A stretch of DNA of 64,000 nt from Treponema sp. OMZ 798 (GTDB lineage: Bacteria; Spirochaetota; Spirochaetia; Treponematales; Treponemataceae): NCBI RefSeq assembly GCF_024181385.1, contig NZ_CP051305.1, positions 186,001-250,000 on the forward strand, read 5' to 3'. The translations under genes and the position numbers were made by a program. The notes under the pieces were generated by a model that ran no database searches, had not been told where the DNA came from, and saw only the letters and a list, made by a program, of their open reading frames with translations. This document shows, piece after piece, positions 36,760 through 44,798 of the stretch (its first letter is position 1; each line of letters starts with the position of its first letter).

Positions 36760-37395
36760 TTATAAACTTACAACCGAAAAATTATCTTGAACGAATTTTG
36801 CATTTTCTACTTCATCAATCATAGCAACGGCATAATCGGCATAGCTTATTGTACTCTCTCCCTGTGAATTGAAAGCGAGCTCTTTACCTGCAAGTTTATA
36901 TTTTCCGGTACGTTCACCTTCGGCCTTAAAATCCAATGGCGGCGATAAGTAAGTCCACAAAACATCTTTTCTTTCTTTTAATTCAAAAAAAGCATCCGTT
37001 TCTGCCTGTGCTAAGGGCCGGAATTCTTCGGGGAAATTGGGAGCATTAAGTAAGATTGTTTTATGCTCCTTGTCCGTGTAAAGGCAAGCTGCTCCTCCGA
37101 CTACTAAAAGCCGCGTTTTAGTGTTTTTTAAGCAATCACATAAATGCCTTAATGAAGTGATGTGCAGATTAAAAGTTTCCGGTGTCCACGCGCCAAAGGC
37201 ATCGATGACCGCATCAAAGCTTGCCAAATCTTCAGGTTTTAAATCAAATAAATCTTTTTGAAGAACTCTTGCCTTTTCATTTTTAGCGCAAGACTGACGG
37301 ATAACGGCAGTTACATCAAAGCCCCGCATTACAGCTTCATTTGTGAGGCATTGACCTTGCTTTCCATTTGCTCCGATAATTGCAATCTTTTTCAT
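36760..37395 (-). CDS. NAD(P)-binding atypical short-chain oxidoreductase (YwnB-like)
   Basis: 211 residues from ATG 37395, which has GGAGG six bases ahead; an upstream TTG would start inside that site. The Rossmann motif KIAIIGANGKQGQCLTNEAVMRG opens it, followed by DAFGAWTPETF, LLVVGGAACLY and the active-site region WTYLSPPLDF. Family members bind NAD(P)H or flavin in stress responses. It lies upstream of the Rrf2 gene on the same strand with its own palindromic control region. Confidence 0.82.
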   Translation of the reverse strand: MKKIAIIGANGKQGQCLTNEAVMRGFDVTAVIRQSCAKNEKARVLQKDLFDLKPEDLASFDAVIDAFGAWTPETFNLHITSLRHLCDCLKNTKTRLLVVGGAACLYTDKEHKTILLNAPNFPEEFRPLAQAETDAFFELKERKDVLWTYLSPPLDFKAEGERTGKYKLAGKELAFNSQGESTISYADYAVAMIDEVENAKFVQDNFSVVSL

Positions 37396-37417
37396 TAGAA
37401 CCTCCAATATTTTTATA

Positions 37418-37453
37418 CTATAGTTGTAACTATAATTGTTATAGCTATAGTAT
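37418..37453. promoter_or_regulatory. Palindromic control region upstream of the NAD(P)-binding protein gene
   Basis: ATACTATAG and CTATAGTAT flank a 20-bp centre that contains a second inverted repeat, TATAGTT/AACTATA. The ACTATA half-site is shared with the Rrf2 operator 700 bp away, suggesting one regulator for both. Confidence 0.6.
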
Positions 37454-37530
37454 AATCTTTTGTTGGTGTAATGTCAATGGTTACAGCTAAAATTTTTTAA
37501 TATATTTTATTCGTGCGGAGGGTTTAATAC

Positions 37531-37548
37531 CCCGACGCTTTGCGTCGG
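37531..37548. repeat. Short GC-rich hairpin, CCGACGC-TTT-GCGTCGG
   Basis: A perfect 7-bp stem stands out in an AT-rich gap, next to the 3' end of the VapC-like gene. Without a T run it is not a standard terminator; it could be a dispersed intergenic repeat. Confidence 0.5.
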
Positions 37549-37601
37549 AGTTGTTGATTTGAGATTCACATATAGTTCTATTTTTATTTCCAAATCATTA
37601 A

Positions 37602-38009
37602 TTACACGGATATGATAAAATTTTCATCATAATATGGAATCAATGCATCATGAGTCATGAGAAACATATTTTCTACCTTTGCTTGGCAAATTAATATGCG
37701 ATCAAATGGATCGTTATGTATTTTTGGTGCCTTTTTAGAATAAGTAAGTGTTCCAAGTGCAGTTACATGATTTGGTTTTACATATAGGCAAGATAAATTT
37801 GCTTTAAGGCTTAGTTTATCCAAATGTTCTCCTGAAAATTGAAAAGAATCAGGATATTTTAAATGTTTAAGTTGAGCTTCCCAAATATTTATTGAGCTAT
37901 AAAAAATGTCATTTTGAGGATTTAGTATAATTTTTCTAGCTTTTTGAGAAAGTCTTTTATCATTTTGGTGCAGCCATATTAAAATATGTGTATCTAATAA
38001 GATTTTCAT
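37602..38009 (-). CDS. PIN-domain toxin (VapC-like)
   Basis: 135 residues. PIN-domain acidic residues appear in MKILLDTHILIWL (Asp6), SSINIWEAQLK (Glu), and HNDPFDRILICQAKVENMFLMTHD (two Asp). This subfamily is an RNase acting on tRNA or rRNA. It overlaps the upstream small gene by 4 bp, the usual antitoxin-toxin arrangement. Confidence 0.9.
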   Translation of the reverse strand: MKILLDTHILIWLHQNDKRLSQKARKIILNPQNDIFYSSINIWEAQLKHLKYPDSFQFSGEHLDKLSLKANLSCLYVKPNHVTALGTLTYSKKAPKIHNDPFDRILICQAKVENMFLMTHDALIPYYDENFIISV

Positions 38010-38233
38010 ATGTATTCCCCGAACATATCAATTATTTCGTCATCATATGCATTTATGTCATCAGGCGTGGGGAATTTTCCCTCTGCAAGTCCTATAATAG
38101 GAATTTTTTTTGAAAGCTGATTTTGATTTAAAAAGGAAATCTTATACTTTAATAGTTCAATATATTCTGCCACAGATTCAAGGTATTCTTCGGGCAGTGT
38201 TTTCAATTCTTTTTCTAATGCACTATAACTCAT
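38006..38233 (-). CDS. Antitoxin partner of the VapC-like toxin (DUF2281-like)
   Basis: 75 residues with ALEKELKTLPEEYLESVAEYIELLKYKI, a helical segment common in DUF2281-type antitoxins, then KIPIIGLAEGKFPTPDDINAYDDEIIDMF, which should wrap the toxin. No obvious HTH. Overlaps the PIN gene by 4 bp. Confidence 0.82.
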   Translation of the reverse strand: MSYSALEKELKTLPEEYLESVAEYIELLKYKISFLNQNQLSKKIPIIGLAEGKFPTPDDINAYDDEIIDMFGEYI

Positions 38234-38314
38234 ATTTTACCCCATTATCTTCATATTATATCATATTTTTTATCGGTAGTATACTATTTTTCTTTTTTTT
38301 AATATAATGTATAC

Positions 38315-39793
38315 ATGAAAACTGTTAAACTATTTTCTTTATCTTTAATTTTATTGAGTCTGTTTGTGTTGATGACCGGATGTGCAAGCATGTATATTCA
38401 CGGTTCAACACCTGTTCAAAGGGCAGTATCAGCTGCCGAACTTCTTATTGACGGCAATGTATCGGATGACTATATACGGGTTTATAAAACTGAGGTTTCG
38501 CAGGCTGAGAGGTCTATAATGGATACGATAAGCAAGGCTGAAAGAAACGATATATATTATGCCGATATTGCAGATAATATTTCCGATTGGCTGCTTCTTT
38601 ACAACCGTGTTTATACTCTTCAAAGAATGTATCCCGAAGGTTTACGCGGAAAAAAAGAGTTTGTAGTATTTGAAGCCCGCGATTATAGCAGCCTAAAAGA
38701 TACCGCTTATACGCGAGCAACAGAAGCTCTTTATAATGAAGCCTTGCGTATTGTGCAGATGTCGGGAAACAATTCTAAAAATATTTCAAAGGCATTAGCT
38801 CATCTAAAACGTGCAAAAAAATACTCCCGCCATTTGGATAACGAAATAAATTCTTTAGGTGCCGATATAGCCTATAATGCTGCCGAAACTCTTGCTTATA
38901 CAAATAAGCCCGATAACCTTCTCCAAGCTTCAGAATATTATATGCTTGCTCACTCATGGGTTCCCGGATATAGGGGGGCTTTGGAAAAGGGCAGGCTCGC
39001 AAAAGAAAAAGCTGCTTATCTTTATATCGAAGAAGGTACTTACAATTTAAAACTAAAAGACTATACTGCATTCCGCCATGCAAAAGTTTCTTTTCAAAAA
39101 GCGGAAAAAATAATTCCGGGTATAGCTTCAAGAGAAATTGCAGAAGTAAACCGGCTCCTTACAGTGAGGCTTGTTATTGTAAGACCCGATAATAGCTACA
39201 ATGATGAAGATAGAATACGGAGGACAATAACTTCCGAGCTTGCTTCGGCAAAGTCAGGCCCTGAGACTATAGAAATAAATTTTATCAGAGGCGGAATGAG
39301 TTCTATTTTTAATCTTATAGATATCAGAGATGCAGATTTGGTTTTTATGCCTTCGGATAAATATGGAAATGTTAAAGAAACATATGGACCTGTTAAAACT
39401 GTAAATAAAAATATATCAAAGACTATAAATGGAATTTTATACACCGGTACGATAACTGAGCAAAGTCAGCTTGTTACTGTATATGCTCAAAATGATTTTG
39501 TGCTATACGATATTAGAACATGGAGAAAAACCGAATTACGTTATTTTAATAATGAAACAAATAAATTGTCTAAAAATTTTACAGTGCGGTATTACAGCGG
39601 AGCTCCTGAAGCAAAGCCTGCAGATTTTAATCCCGGATTTTTATATGAAGCCGGGCAGTATAAAAAATTCTTTCCCGAATTAATGAATGAAGGTAATTCA
39701 ATGAATTTGATTAACAATTACGGCAGTCTTAGTTCAAACGGTAAAGAGTTGTGTAATGTAATTAAGAGCCTGCAATATATAGAGCGGAGGTAA
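38315..39793 (+). CDS. Lipoprotein of unknown function
   Basis: 492 residues with a signal MKTVKLFSLSLILLSLFVLMTGC (Cys 23). The first half is helical and repeat-like (ALYNEALRIVQMSGNNSKNISKALAHLKRAKKYS, ASEYYMLAHSWVPGY), reminiscent of TPR helices; the second half is beta-rich. TATAAT at 38303-38308 ends six bases before the ATG, and no ribosome site is present, so the mRNA looks leaderless. Its stop overlaps the ribosome site of the cardiolipin synthase gene. Surface or periplasmic location is likely; I do not recognise a family. Confidence 0.85.
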   Translation: MKTVKLFSLSLILLSLFVLMTGCASMYIHGSTPVQRAVSAAELLIDGNVSDDYIRVYKTEVSQAERSIMDTISKAERNDIYYADIADNISDWLLLYNRVYTLQRMYPEGLRGKKEFVVFEARDYSSLKDTAYTRATEALYNEALRIVQMSGNNSKNISKALAHLKRAKKYSRHLDNEINSLGADIAYNAAETLAYTNKPDNLLQASEYYMLAHSWVPGYRGALEKGRLAKEKAAYLYIEEGTYNLKLKDYTAFRHAKVSFQKAEKIIPGIASREIAEVNRLLTVRLVIVRPDNSYNDEDRIRRTITSELASAKSGPETIEINFIRGGMSSIFNLIDIRDADLVFMPSDKYGNVKETYGPVKTVNKNISKTINGILYTGTITEQSQLVTVYAQNDFVLYDIRTWRKTELRYFNNETNKLSKNFTVRYYSGAPEAKPADFNPGFLYEAGQYKKFFPELMNEGNSMNLINNYGSLSSNGKELCNVIKSLQYIERR

Positions 39794-39798
39794 TTAAA

Positions 39799-41247
39799 AT
39801 TAGCGAGAAGAAAAATAAAAAACGAGCAATATTTATTTCTATTGTATTGGCAGTGTTTCATACTCTCGGCTTTTTTAGCTCCTTGAATGCTATTATGACA
39901 TCGCGGACTTCTCAAGGAGCTATTGCATGGACTGTAGGATTAAACTCTTTTCCGGTTATAACCGTTCCTGTTTATTGGATATTCGGCCGTAATAGATTTG
40001 ACGGGTATGCAGAAGAATGGAAAAACAACTCCGAAGTTACTCAGACTAGAGTCAACGAAATAAGAAGTGCTCTGGAGCCTTATTTTGTAGAACCTCCGGA
40101 TGTTTTCCCTGAATATGAAGTGCTGAAAAAATTAGCTCTCTCTCCTTTTTTAAACGGAAATAAAATTGATTTATTATTAAACGGAGCGGAAACATATAGA
40201 AGTATTGAGGAAGGAATTGAAAAAGCAGAAGAATATGTTTTGTTTCAGTTTTATATTTTAAAGGATGATGAGATTGGAACAAAGTTTAAAGATCAGTTAA
40301 TACGCAAAGCTAAAGAGGGTGTTGCCGTCTATGTTTTATATGATGAGTTAGGAAGCAGGGGAATATCCAAAGAATGGTTAAATTCTTTTTCTGTAAATGG
40401 AATAAAAGTTCTTCCGTTTAATACTCAGCAAGATCACCGCTTTCAAATTAATTTTAGAAATCATAGGAAGATTGTTGTTGTTGATGGTAAGGCTGCCTGG
40501 GTAGGCGGGCTCAACATAGGTGATGACCACTTAGATAAAGATCCCGTTTTTACGCCGTGGCGAGATACTCATTTGATGATTGAAGGGCCTTCAGTAATTG
40601 CGGCGCAAGCAACTTTTTTGGTTGATTGGCATTGGGCAAGTAAAGAACTTATAAGCGGTTTAAACTGGGAGCCTAATATTTTTAAAGGTGATAATTCCGA
40701 TAAGAACGTATTGGTTTTAGCATCGGGGCCGGCAGATAAATACGAAACTGCAAGTTTATTTTTTACTAATCTTTTAAACGCTGCAAGAAAAAGAATTTGG
40801 ATTGCAACGCCTTATTTTATTCCTGATGAAGCAACTATGACGGCTCTTAGGTTAGCCTTGTTAAAAGGAATTGAAGTTCGTATTTTAACTCCGAGGATGT
40901 ACGATAATTGGTTTGTATTTAATGCTGCAAATGCTTACCTTGATGAATTAGCGGATGACGGTGCAAAAATATATTTTTATGAAAACGGTTTTATGCATCA
41001 AAAGGTAATGCTCATAGACGATTCTTTATCGGCTGTCGGAACCGTAAACTTTGATAACAGATCTTTTAGATTAAATTTTGAGATTACGGCTTTGATAGCA
41101 GATAAACCCTTTGCATCGGAAATAGAACAAATGCTTTTAAATGATTTTGCTGTAAGCTCAGATGCTACGGCCGGTTATGGAAATAAACAATCTTTTTGGA
41201 TTCGTCTAAAGTCCAAATTCAGTACTATGTTTGCCCCGGTATTGTAG
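39799..41247 (+). CDS. cls: Cardiolipin synthase (phospholipase D family), probable AUU start
   Basis: 482 residues if started at ATT 39799. GGAGG at 39786-39790 lies eight bases before it, and no ATG, GTG or TTG is in frame until TTG 39847, which has no ribosome site and would delete part of the first membrane helix. The N-terminus has a basic stretch (SEKKNKKR) and two hydrophobic segments. Two HKD motifs follow: HRKIVVVDGKAAWVGGLNIGDD and HQKVMLIDDSLSAVGTVNFDNRS. It joins phosphatidylglycerol molecules into cardiolipin at the inner membrane. It is co-transcribed with the lipoprotein gene. Confidence 0.88.
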   Translation: MSEKKNKKRAIFISIVLAVFHTLGFFSSLNAIMTSRTSQGAIAWTVGLNSFPVITVPVYWIFGRNRFDGYAEEWKNNSEVTQTRVNEIRSALEPYFVEPPDVFPEYEVLKKLALSPFLNGNKIDLLLNGAETYRSIEEGIEKAEEYVLFQFYILKDDEIGTKFKDQLIRKAKEGVAVYVLYDELGSRGISKEWLNSFSVNGIKVLPFNTQQDHRFQINFRNHRKIVVVDGKAAWVGGLNIGDDHLDKDPVFTPWRDTHLMIEGPSVIAAQATFLVDWHWASKELISGLNWEPNIFKGDNSDKNVLVLASGPADKYETASLFFTNLLNAARKRIWIATPYFIPDEATMTALRLALLKGIEVRILTPRMYDNWFVFNAANAYLDELADDGAKIYFYENGFMHQKVMLIDDSLSAVGTVNFDNRSFRLNFEITALIADKPFASEIEQMLLNDFAVSSDATAGYGNKQSFWIRLKSKFSTMFAPVL

Positions 41248-41254
41248 GAGTATG

Positions 41255-42382
41255 CTAATTAGGTGCTTTGAAGTTATATATCGGTTTTACAAAATCTTTT
41301 ACATCGGCAGTCGGCTTAATGTGTTTTAAAATTATTTCCTTATTTTTATAAGCAGAGGGAGCCTCATCCAATGTATTTTTTGTTGCAGTTGTAGTAAATA
41401 TTCCGGCACTTTTCATTTCTTTTTGAAAGGCATTTAGTGAAAGCTCACTAAATGCCTTGGAGCGGGACATAATTCTTCCTGCCCCATGAGGAGCCGATTG
41501 GTTGTAGTTATCATTTCCTTTTCCTACACAAAATGCAAATCCGTCACGCATATTAAAGGGAATAATAAGTCTTTCATTTAATCCTGCTGAAGTCGCCCCC
41601 TTTCGAATAATGCCGTCTTCACCTATAAAATTATGAACTGATTCTACCGTTTCTTCAATTTCTGCACTTAAAAATTGCGAGATTAGTTCTATCATTTTTT
41701 TTCGGTTTTCTTTTGCATATTTTTGAGCAAAATAGGTTGCCCTTAGATAAGCTTTTCCTTCATCACTTGTTGTAAATAGGTATTCTAAGTTTTTATCTTC
41801 AGGGGTGAGAAGTTTCTGTTCATCTAAAAGCTGCTGTGCTTTTTTTTGATAAAAAACGGCAATTTGAAGACCTAGATTTCTGCTTCCTGAATGAACAGTC
41901 AGCCATAATCTTCCTTGAGAGTCTCTTCCAAGCTCTATAAAATGGTTTCCGCCTCCTAAGGTACCTATACTTTTTAAGGCCCTGTCCTCATCCATATTAA
42001 CCTTTTTTGATTCTTCTATAATTTCTTCTTCAAATTCTTTATTGTCTATTTTCATGCAGCGATGGACGCTTTTTCCATGGGGAATGTTTTTTTTGATAAA
42101 GTTATCCAGCTCTGCAAGATCCGGATTTTTTATATTGAGCCGGGCGGAAAGAATTCCGCAGCCGATATCTACACCCACAATGTTTGGGATTATGTATTTA
42201 TCTATATTCATCGTAAAACCGATAACGGCTCCCTTGCCTGCATGGCAGTCCGGCATTATTGCTATGTTTGTGCCTTCAAATGCCTTATGATTGAGAAAGG
42301 TTTTTATTTGTTTTTCGGTTTCAGAATCGATTGAATCGATCATTACACTAGCTTTGTTGTATGTTCCTTCAATTATTTGCAT
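41255..42382 (-). CDS. rtcB: RtcB-family RNA ligase
   Basis: 375 residues, the short RtcB form. Conserved metal and guanylylation motifs are present: MPDCHAGKGAVIGFT, GVDIGCGILSAR (metal Cys), GGGNHFIELG, HSGSRNLG, and APHGAGRIMSRSKA (His that takes GMP). RtcB seals 2',3'-cyclic phosphate to 5'-OH RNA ends in tRNA or rRNA repair. No archease, RtcA, RtcR or PrfH gene adjoins it, so its trigger is unknown. Convergent with cls, 7 bp apart. Confidence 0.9.
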   Translation of the reverse strand: MQIIEGTYNKASVMIDSIDSETEKQIKTFLNHKAFEGTNIAIMPDCHAGKGAVIGFTMNIDKYIIPNIVGVDIGCGILSARLNIKNPDLAELDNFIKKNIPHGKSVHRCMKIDNKEFEEEIIEESKKVNMDEDRALKSIGTLGGGNHFIELGRDSQGRLWLTVHSGSRNLGLQIAVFYQKKAQQLLDEQKLLTPEDKNLEYLFTTSDEGKAYLRATYFAQKYAKENRKKMIELISQFLSAEIEETVESVHNFIGEDGIIRKGATSAGLNERLIIPFNMRDGFAFCVGKGNDNYNQSAPHGAGRIMSRSKAFSELSLNAFQKEMKSAGIFTTTATKNTLDEAPSAYKNKEIILKHIKPTADVKDFVKPIYNFKAPN

Positions 42383-42513
42383 GAGTTTATTTTAGCATAA
42401 GGAAGGTAAAAAGTCAAATTGGATTTATAGGATGTATATTTATATAGAAATATAAAGCGGATAGTGGTATAATGAATTATCCTGTATTGAAAAAAATTGA
42501 ATAAGGGGGGCAA

Positions 42514-43263
42514 ATGACAATTCATGAATTCGGACGTAAAAATACTGAAAAGATACTTTTGATTCATCCTTCTTGTGTAAGATGGGATTATTTTGAGAAA
42601 GTGATTACCTTGCTTGAAGACCGATATCACTTAATTGTTCCTGCCTTGCCCGGCTATGATTTTGATCGAGGAAGTGATTTTACAAGCGTTGAACAAATTG
42701 CTTCGGAATTGAATGAATGGATGATGGAACAAAAAATCGAAGGCCTTTATGCAGTCTACGGCTGCTCTATGGGAGGTTCAATAGCCTTACTGACAACGCT
42801 GGAGAAAAGAACACGAATAGATCACTGCATAATGGACGGCGGAATTACTCCATATGAACTGCCTTGGCTCCTGACACGTTTTATTGCCTTGCGCGATTAT
42901 CTTATGGTGATGATAGGAAGGATAGGCGGTGTAAAATTATTGTCAAGAGTTTTTTCTACGGATGAGTATAGCGAAGAAGACATCAAATACGCAGCTGAAG
43001 TTTTGCGGCACAGCAGCCGGAAGACTCTGTGGAGGAGTTTTGATTCCTGCAATAATTATAAGATGCCTTTTCCTATTCCCGTCCTTTCCACAAAAATTCA
43101 TTATTGGTATGCCGAGACTGAAGAAAAAGCTCGCTCTTGGGATATCCGCTATATGAAAAAATATTTCCCCCAAACAGATTTTAAGATTCTGCCTAAGCTC
43201 GGGCATGGCGGGCTTGTTTTGCTTAAACCTGAGCTTTTTAAAGAGATGATTGTGGGGATGTGA
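42514..43263 (+). CDS. Alpha/beta hydrolase
   Basis: 249 residues with the nucleophile elbow GCSMGGS (Ser about residue 89) in the typical place, an oxyanion region near ILLIHPSCVRWDYF and a C-terminal GHGG that supplies the His. Substrate unknown. A GGGGGG site lies just before the ATG and a TATAAT at about 42470. Confidence 0.82.
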   Translation: MTIHEFGRKNTEKILLIHPSCVRWDYFEKVITLLEDRYHLIVPALPGYDFDRGSDFTSVEQIASELNEWMMEQKIEGLYAVYGCSMGGSIALLTTLEKRTRIDHCIMDGGITPYELPWLLTRFIALRDYLMVMIGRIGGVKLLSRVFSTDEYSEEDIKYAAEVLRHSSRKTLWRSFDSCNNYKMPFPIPVLSTKIHYWYAETEEKARSWDIRYMKKYFPQTDFKILPKLGHGGLVLLKPELFKEMIVGM

Positions 43264-43433
43264 GTATGCAAGATTCTTATTGAGATCATTTATCCGCTGC
43301 AATTTGTATACCGTATCCGGGATCGGTTTTGTAGATATTGGTTGACTCCGTTTTAATTGTGTATGTTTTTGCGAGATGGGAAAAAAGGCAATGTAGTCAG
43401 CCGTGTATTCGGGAAAAACGGTTTGGCATTGGT

Positions 43434-43829
43434 CTATTCCTTTTCTTCTTCGTTTTCAGTATGTGATAAAATCCATTGTTTTATTTTATTGCGGGTTATC
43501 TCACCTGATGCAATTCCTAAGCCTAAATCTACTAAGTCCTTTTGAGTATATATCATTTTTTTATTATTGAGTTCAAGAAATATAAGCATTACATGAACCC
43601 CTATTCTTTTATTACCGTCAATAAACGGATGATTTTGAATGAGTGCATAGCAAAGCTGGGCTGCTTTGTCAATAATGTCGACATAGAGTTCTTTTCTATT
43701 GAATGTTTGGAATGGGGAATGTAATGCTGAATCGAGAAGACCCTCATCTCTTATGCCGTCTATTCCGCCGGTTGCATTGATAAGGCTACGGTGTATTTCT
43801 TTGACCTGATGTTGTGTAAAGAAAATCAC
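43434..43829 (-). CDS. Doc/Fic-family toxin
   Basis: 131 residues with the Doc motif HPFIDGNKRIGVHVMLIF (His nucleophile-base, GNKR). GIRDEGLLDSALHSPFQTF is also typical of death-on-curing proteins, which phosphorylate EF-Tu. It overlaps the upstream antitoxin gene by 4 bp. Intact. Confidence 0.92.
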   Translation of the reverse strand: MIFFTQHQVKEIHRSLINATGGIDGIRDEGLLDSALHSPFQTFNRKELYVDIIDKAAQLCYALIQNHPFIDGNKRIGVHVMLIFLELNNKKMIYTQKDLVDLGLGIASGEITRNKIKQWILSHTENEEEKE

Positions 43830-44095
43830 TGTGCCAGAGCCTTATATGCTTCAAGATTTTTATTTATAAGATTATTGGAAACTTCAAAAAGTGTTTTGTC
43901 CGCAACGATTTCGGCCTTTGTTCCGAATAATGAAGTAGCCGATAAGTTATCTGCTTGAGTTTCTTTCATGTTTTCTTCGTGCGTTTGTTTACTCAATTCT
44001 TTATTTTTTAGAAACAGATATTCAATATAGTGCTGTACTTCCTGCTGTAATTCTTTTGAAAGCAAATTATATTGATGTAACATTACCTCATTCAT
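43826..44095 (-). CDS. Antitoxin partner of the Doc toxin
   Basis: 89 residues from ATG 44095, five bases after GGAGG; an upstream in-frame ATG (44107) overlaps that site. MNEVMLHQYNLLSKELQQEVQHYIEYLFLK resembles DUF2281-like helices, and the end FEVSNNLINKNLEAYKALAQ is likely the toxin-binding part. Not a classic Phd. Confidence 0.8.
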   Translation of the reverse strand: MNEVMLHQYNLLSKELQQEVQHYIEYLFLKNKELSKQTHEENMKETQADNLSATSLFGTKAEIVADKTLFEVSNNLINKNLEAYKALAQ

Positions 44096-44145
44096 AGATA
44101 CCTCCATCCTATTGCCATTATATCACATTTTGCTGTTTGTTTGAA

Positions 44146-44267
44146 CTACCTATGAGTCTTCATTTCCTTTATCGACAGAGAATTTGCATCGTCTTTGATA
44201 AGATACGTAGTTCCGGTTTTATTTGCTTATCCTTGTCGTACCACGTTAGTTCAAGTTTTTGGGACAT
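44146..44267 (-). pseudogene. Remnant of the 5' end of a DNA methyltransferase gene (type III Mod-like)
   Basis: From ATG 44267 the frame reads MSQKLELTWYDKDKQIKPELR, closely like the start of type III/site-specific adenine methylases (ELTWYGK...EPRILIE). A one-base frameshift later the sequence continues LIKDDANSLSIKEMKTHR and stops at 44146. A -10-like TATACT (44279-44274) ends six bases before the ATG. It is a decayed leftover in the gap between the Doc module and the Vsr operon. Confidence 0.6.
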
Positions 44268-44356
44268 GTATACAGTATAGCACAAAAGAGGGAAAGGTGG
44301 GAGGGGGCAAAGATTTTAGCAACCTAAAACCATATTTATAAAAATTGAAATAGCTT

Positions 44357-44788
44357 CTAACCGATAGTGGAAATGGATGATAATAAAGCTCCCGTTATTT
44401 TTTCTAATGTTTCATCTCTTCTTTTTATTGTTAAAGTACATTGCCAAACTACTATCACATTATACCCCATTTTTTTTAAATCACTTATATTTTTCCTATC
44501 TCTAATAATGTTTTTATCTATTTTTTCTTTCCAGAAATTAAAATTGGTTGTAGGTAGAGCGGCTTTTTTACAGTTTTTATGACCGTGCCAAAAACAACCG
44601 TTGACAAAAATAACGGTTTTATACTTGGGTAACACTATATCAGGTTTGCCGGGTAAAGTTTTGACATTTTTACGATATCTGAATCCTTTTGCAAAAAGAT
44701 ATTTACGTACTAAAATTTCAGGTTTTGTTTCTTTTCCTGAAATTTTAGACATAATTTCACTTCGTTTTTTTTGAGAAAATTTATCCAT
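44357..44788 (-). CDS. vsr: Very short patch repair (Vsr-type) endonuclease
   Basis: 143 residues. Catalytic motif GKPDIVLPKYKTVIFVNGCFWHGH gives Asp50, His68 and His70, equal to the E. coli Vsr active site; the Cys/His zinc site is in NGCFWHGHKNCKKA. Vsr nicks at T-G mismatches left by 5-methylcytosine deamination, but relatives act as restriction endonucleases in defence islands. It is the last of four coupled genes, 10 bp after the C5 methyltransferase. Confidence 0.95.
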   Translation of the reverse strand: MDKFSQKKRSEIMSKISGKETKPEILVRKYLFAKGFRYRKNVKTLPGKPDIVLPKYKTVIFVNGCFWHGHKNCKKAALPTTNFNFWKEKIDKNIIRDRKNISDLKKMGYNVIVVWQCTLTIKRRDETLEKITGALLSSISTIG

Positions 44789-44798
44789 ATTTTTTAAT

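Noticed and set aside
43264..43433. Plus-strand open frame 43357-43545
   Set aside because: It overlaps the Doc-type toxin gene antisense and has no ribosome site; composition is that of a shadow frame.
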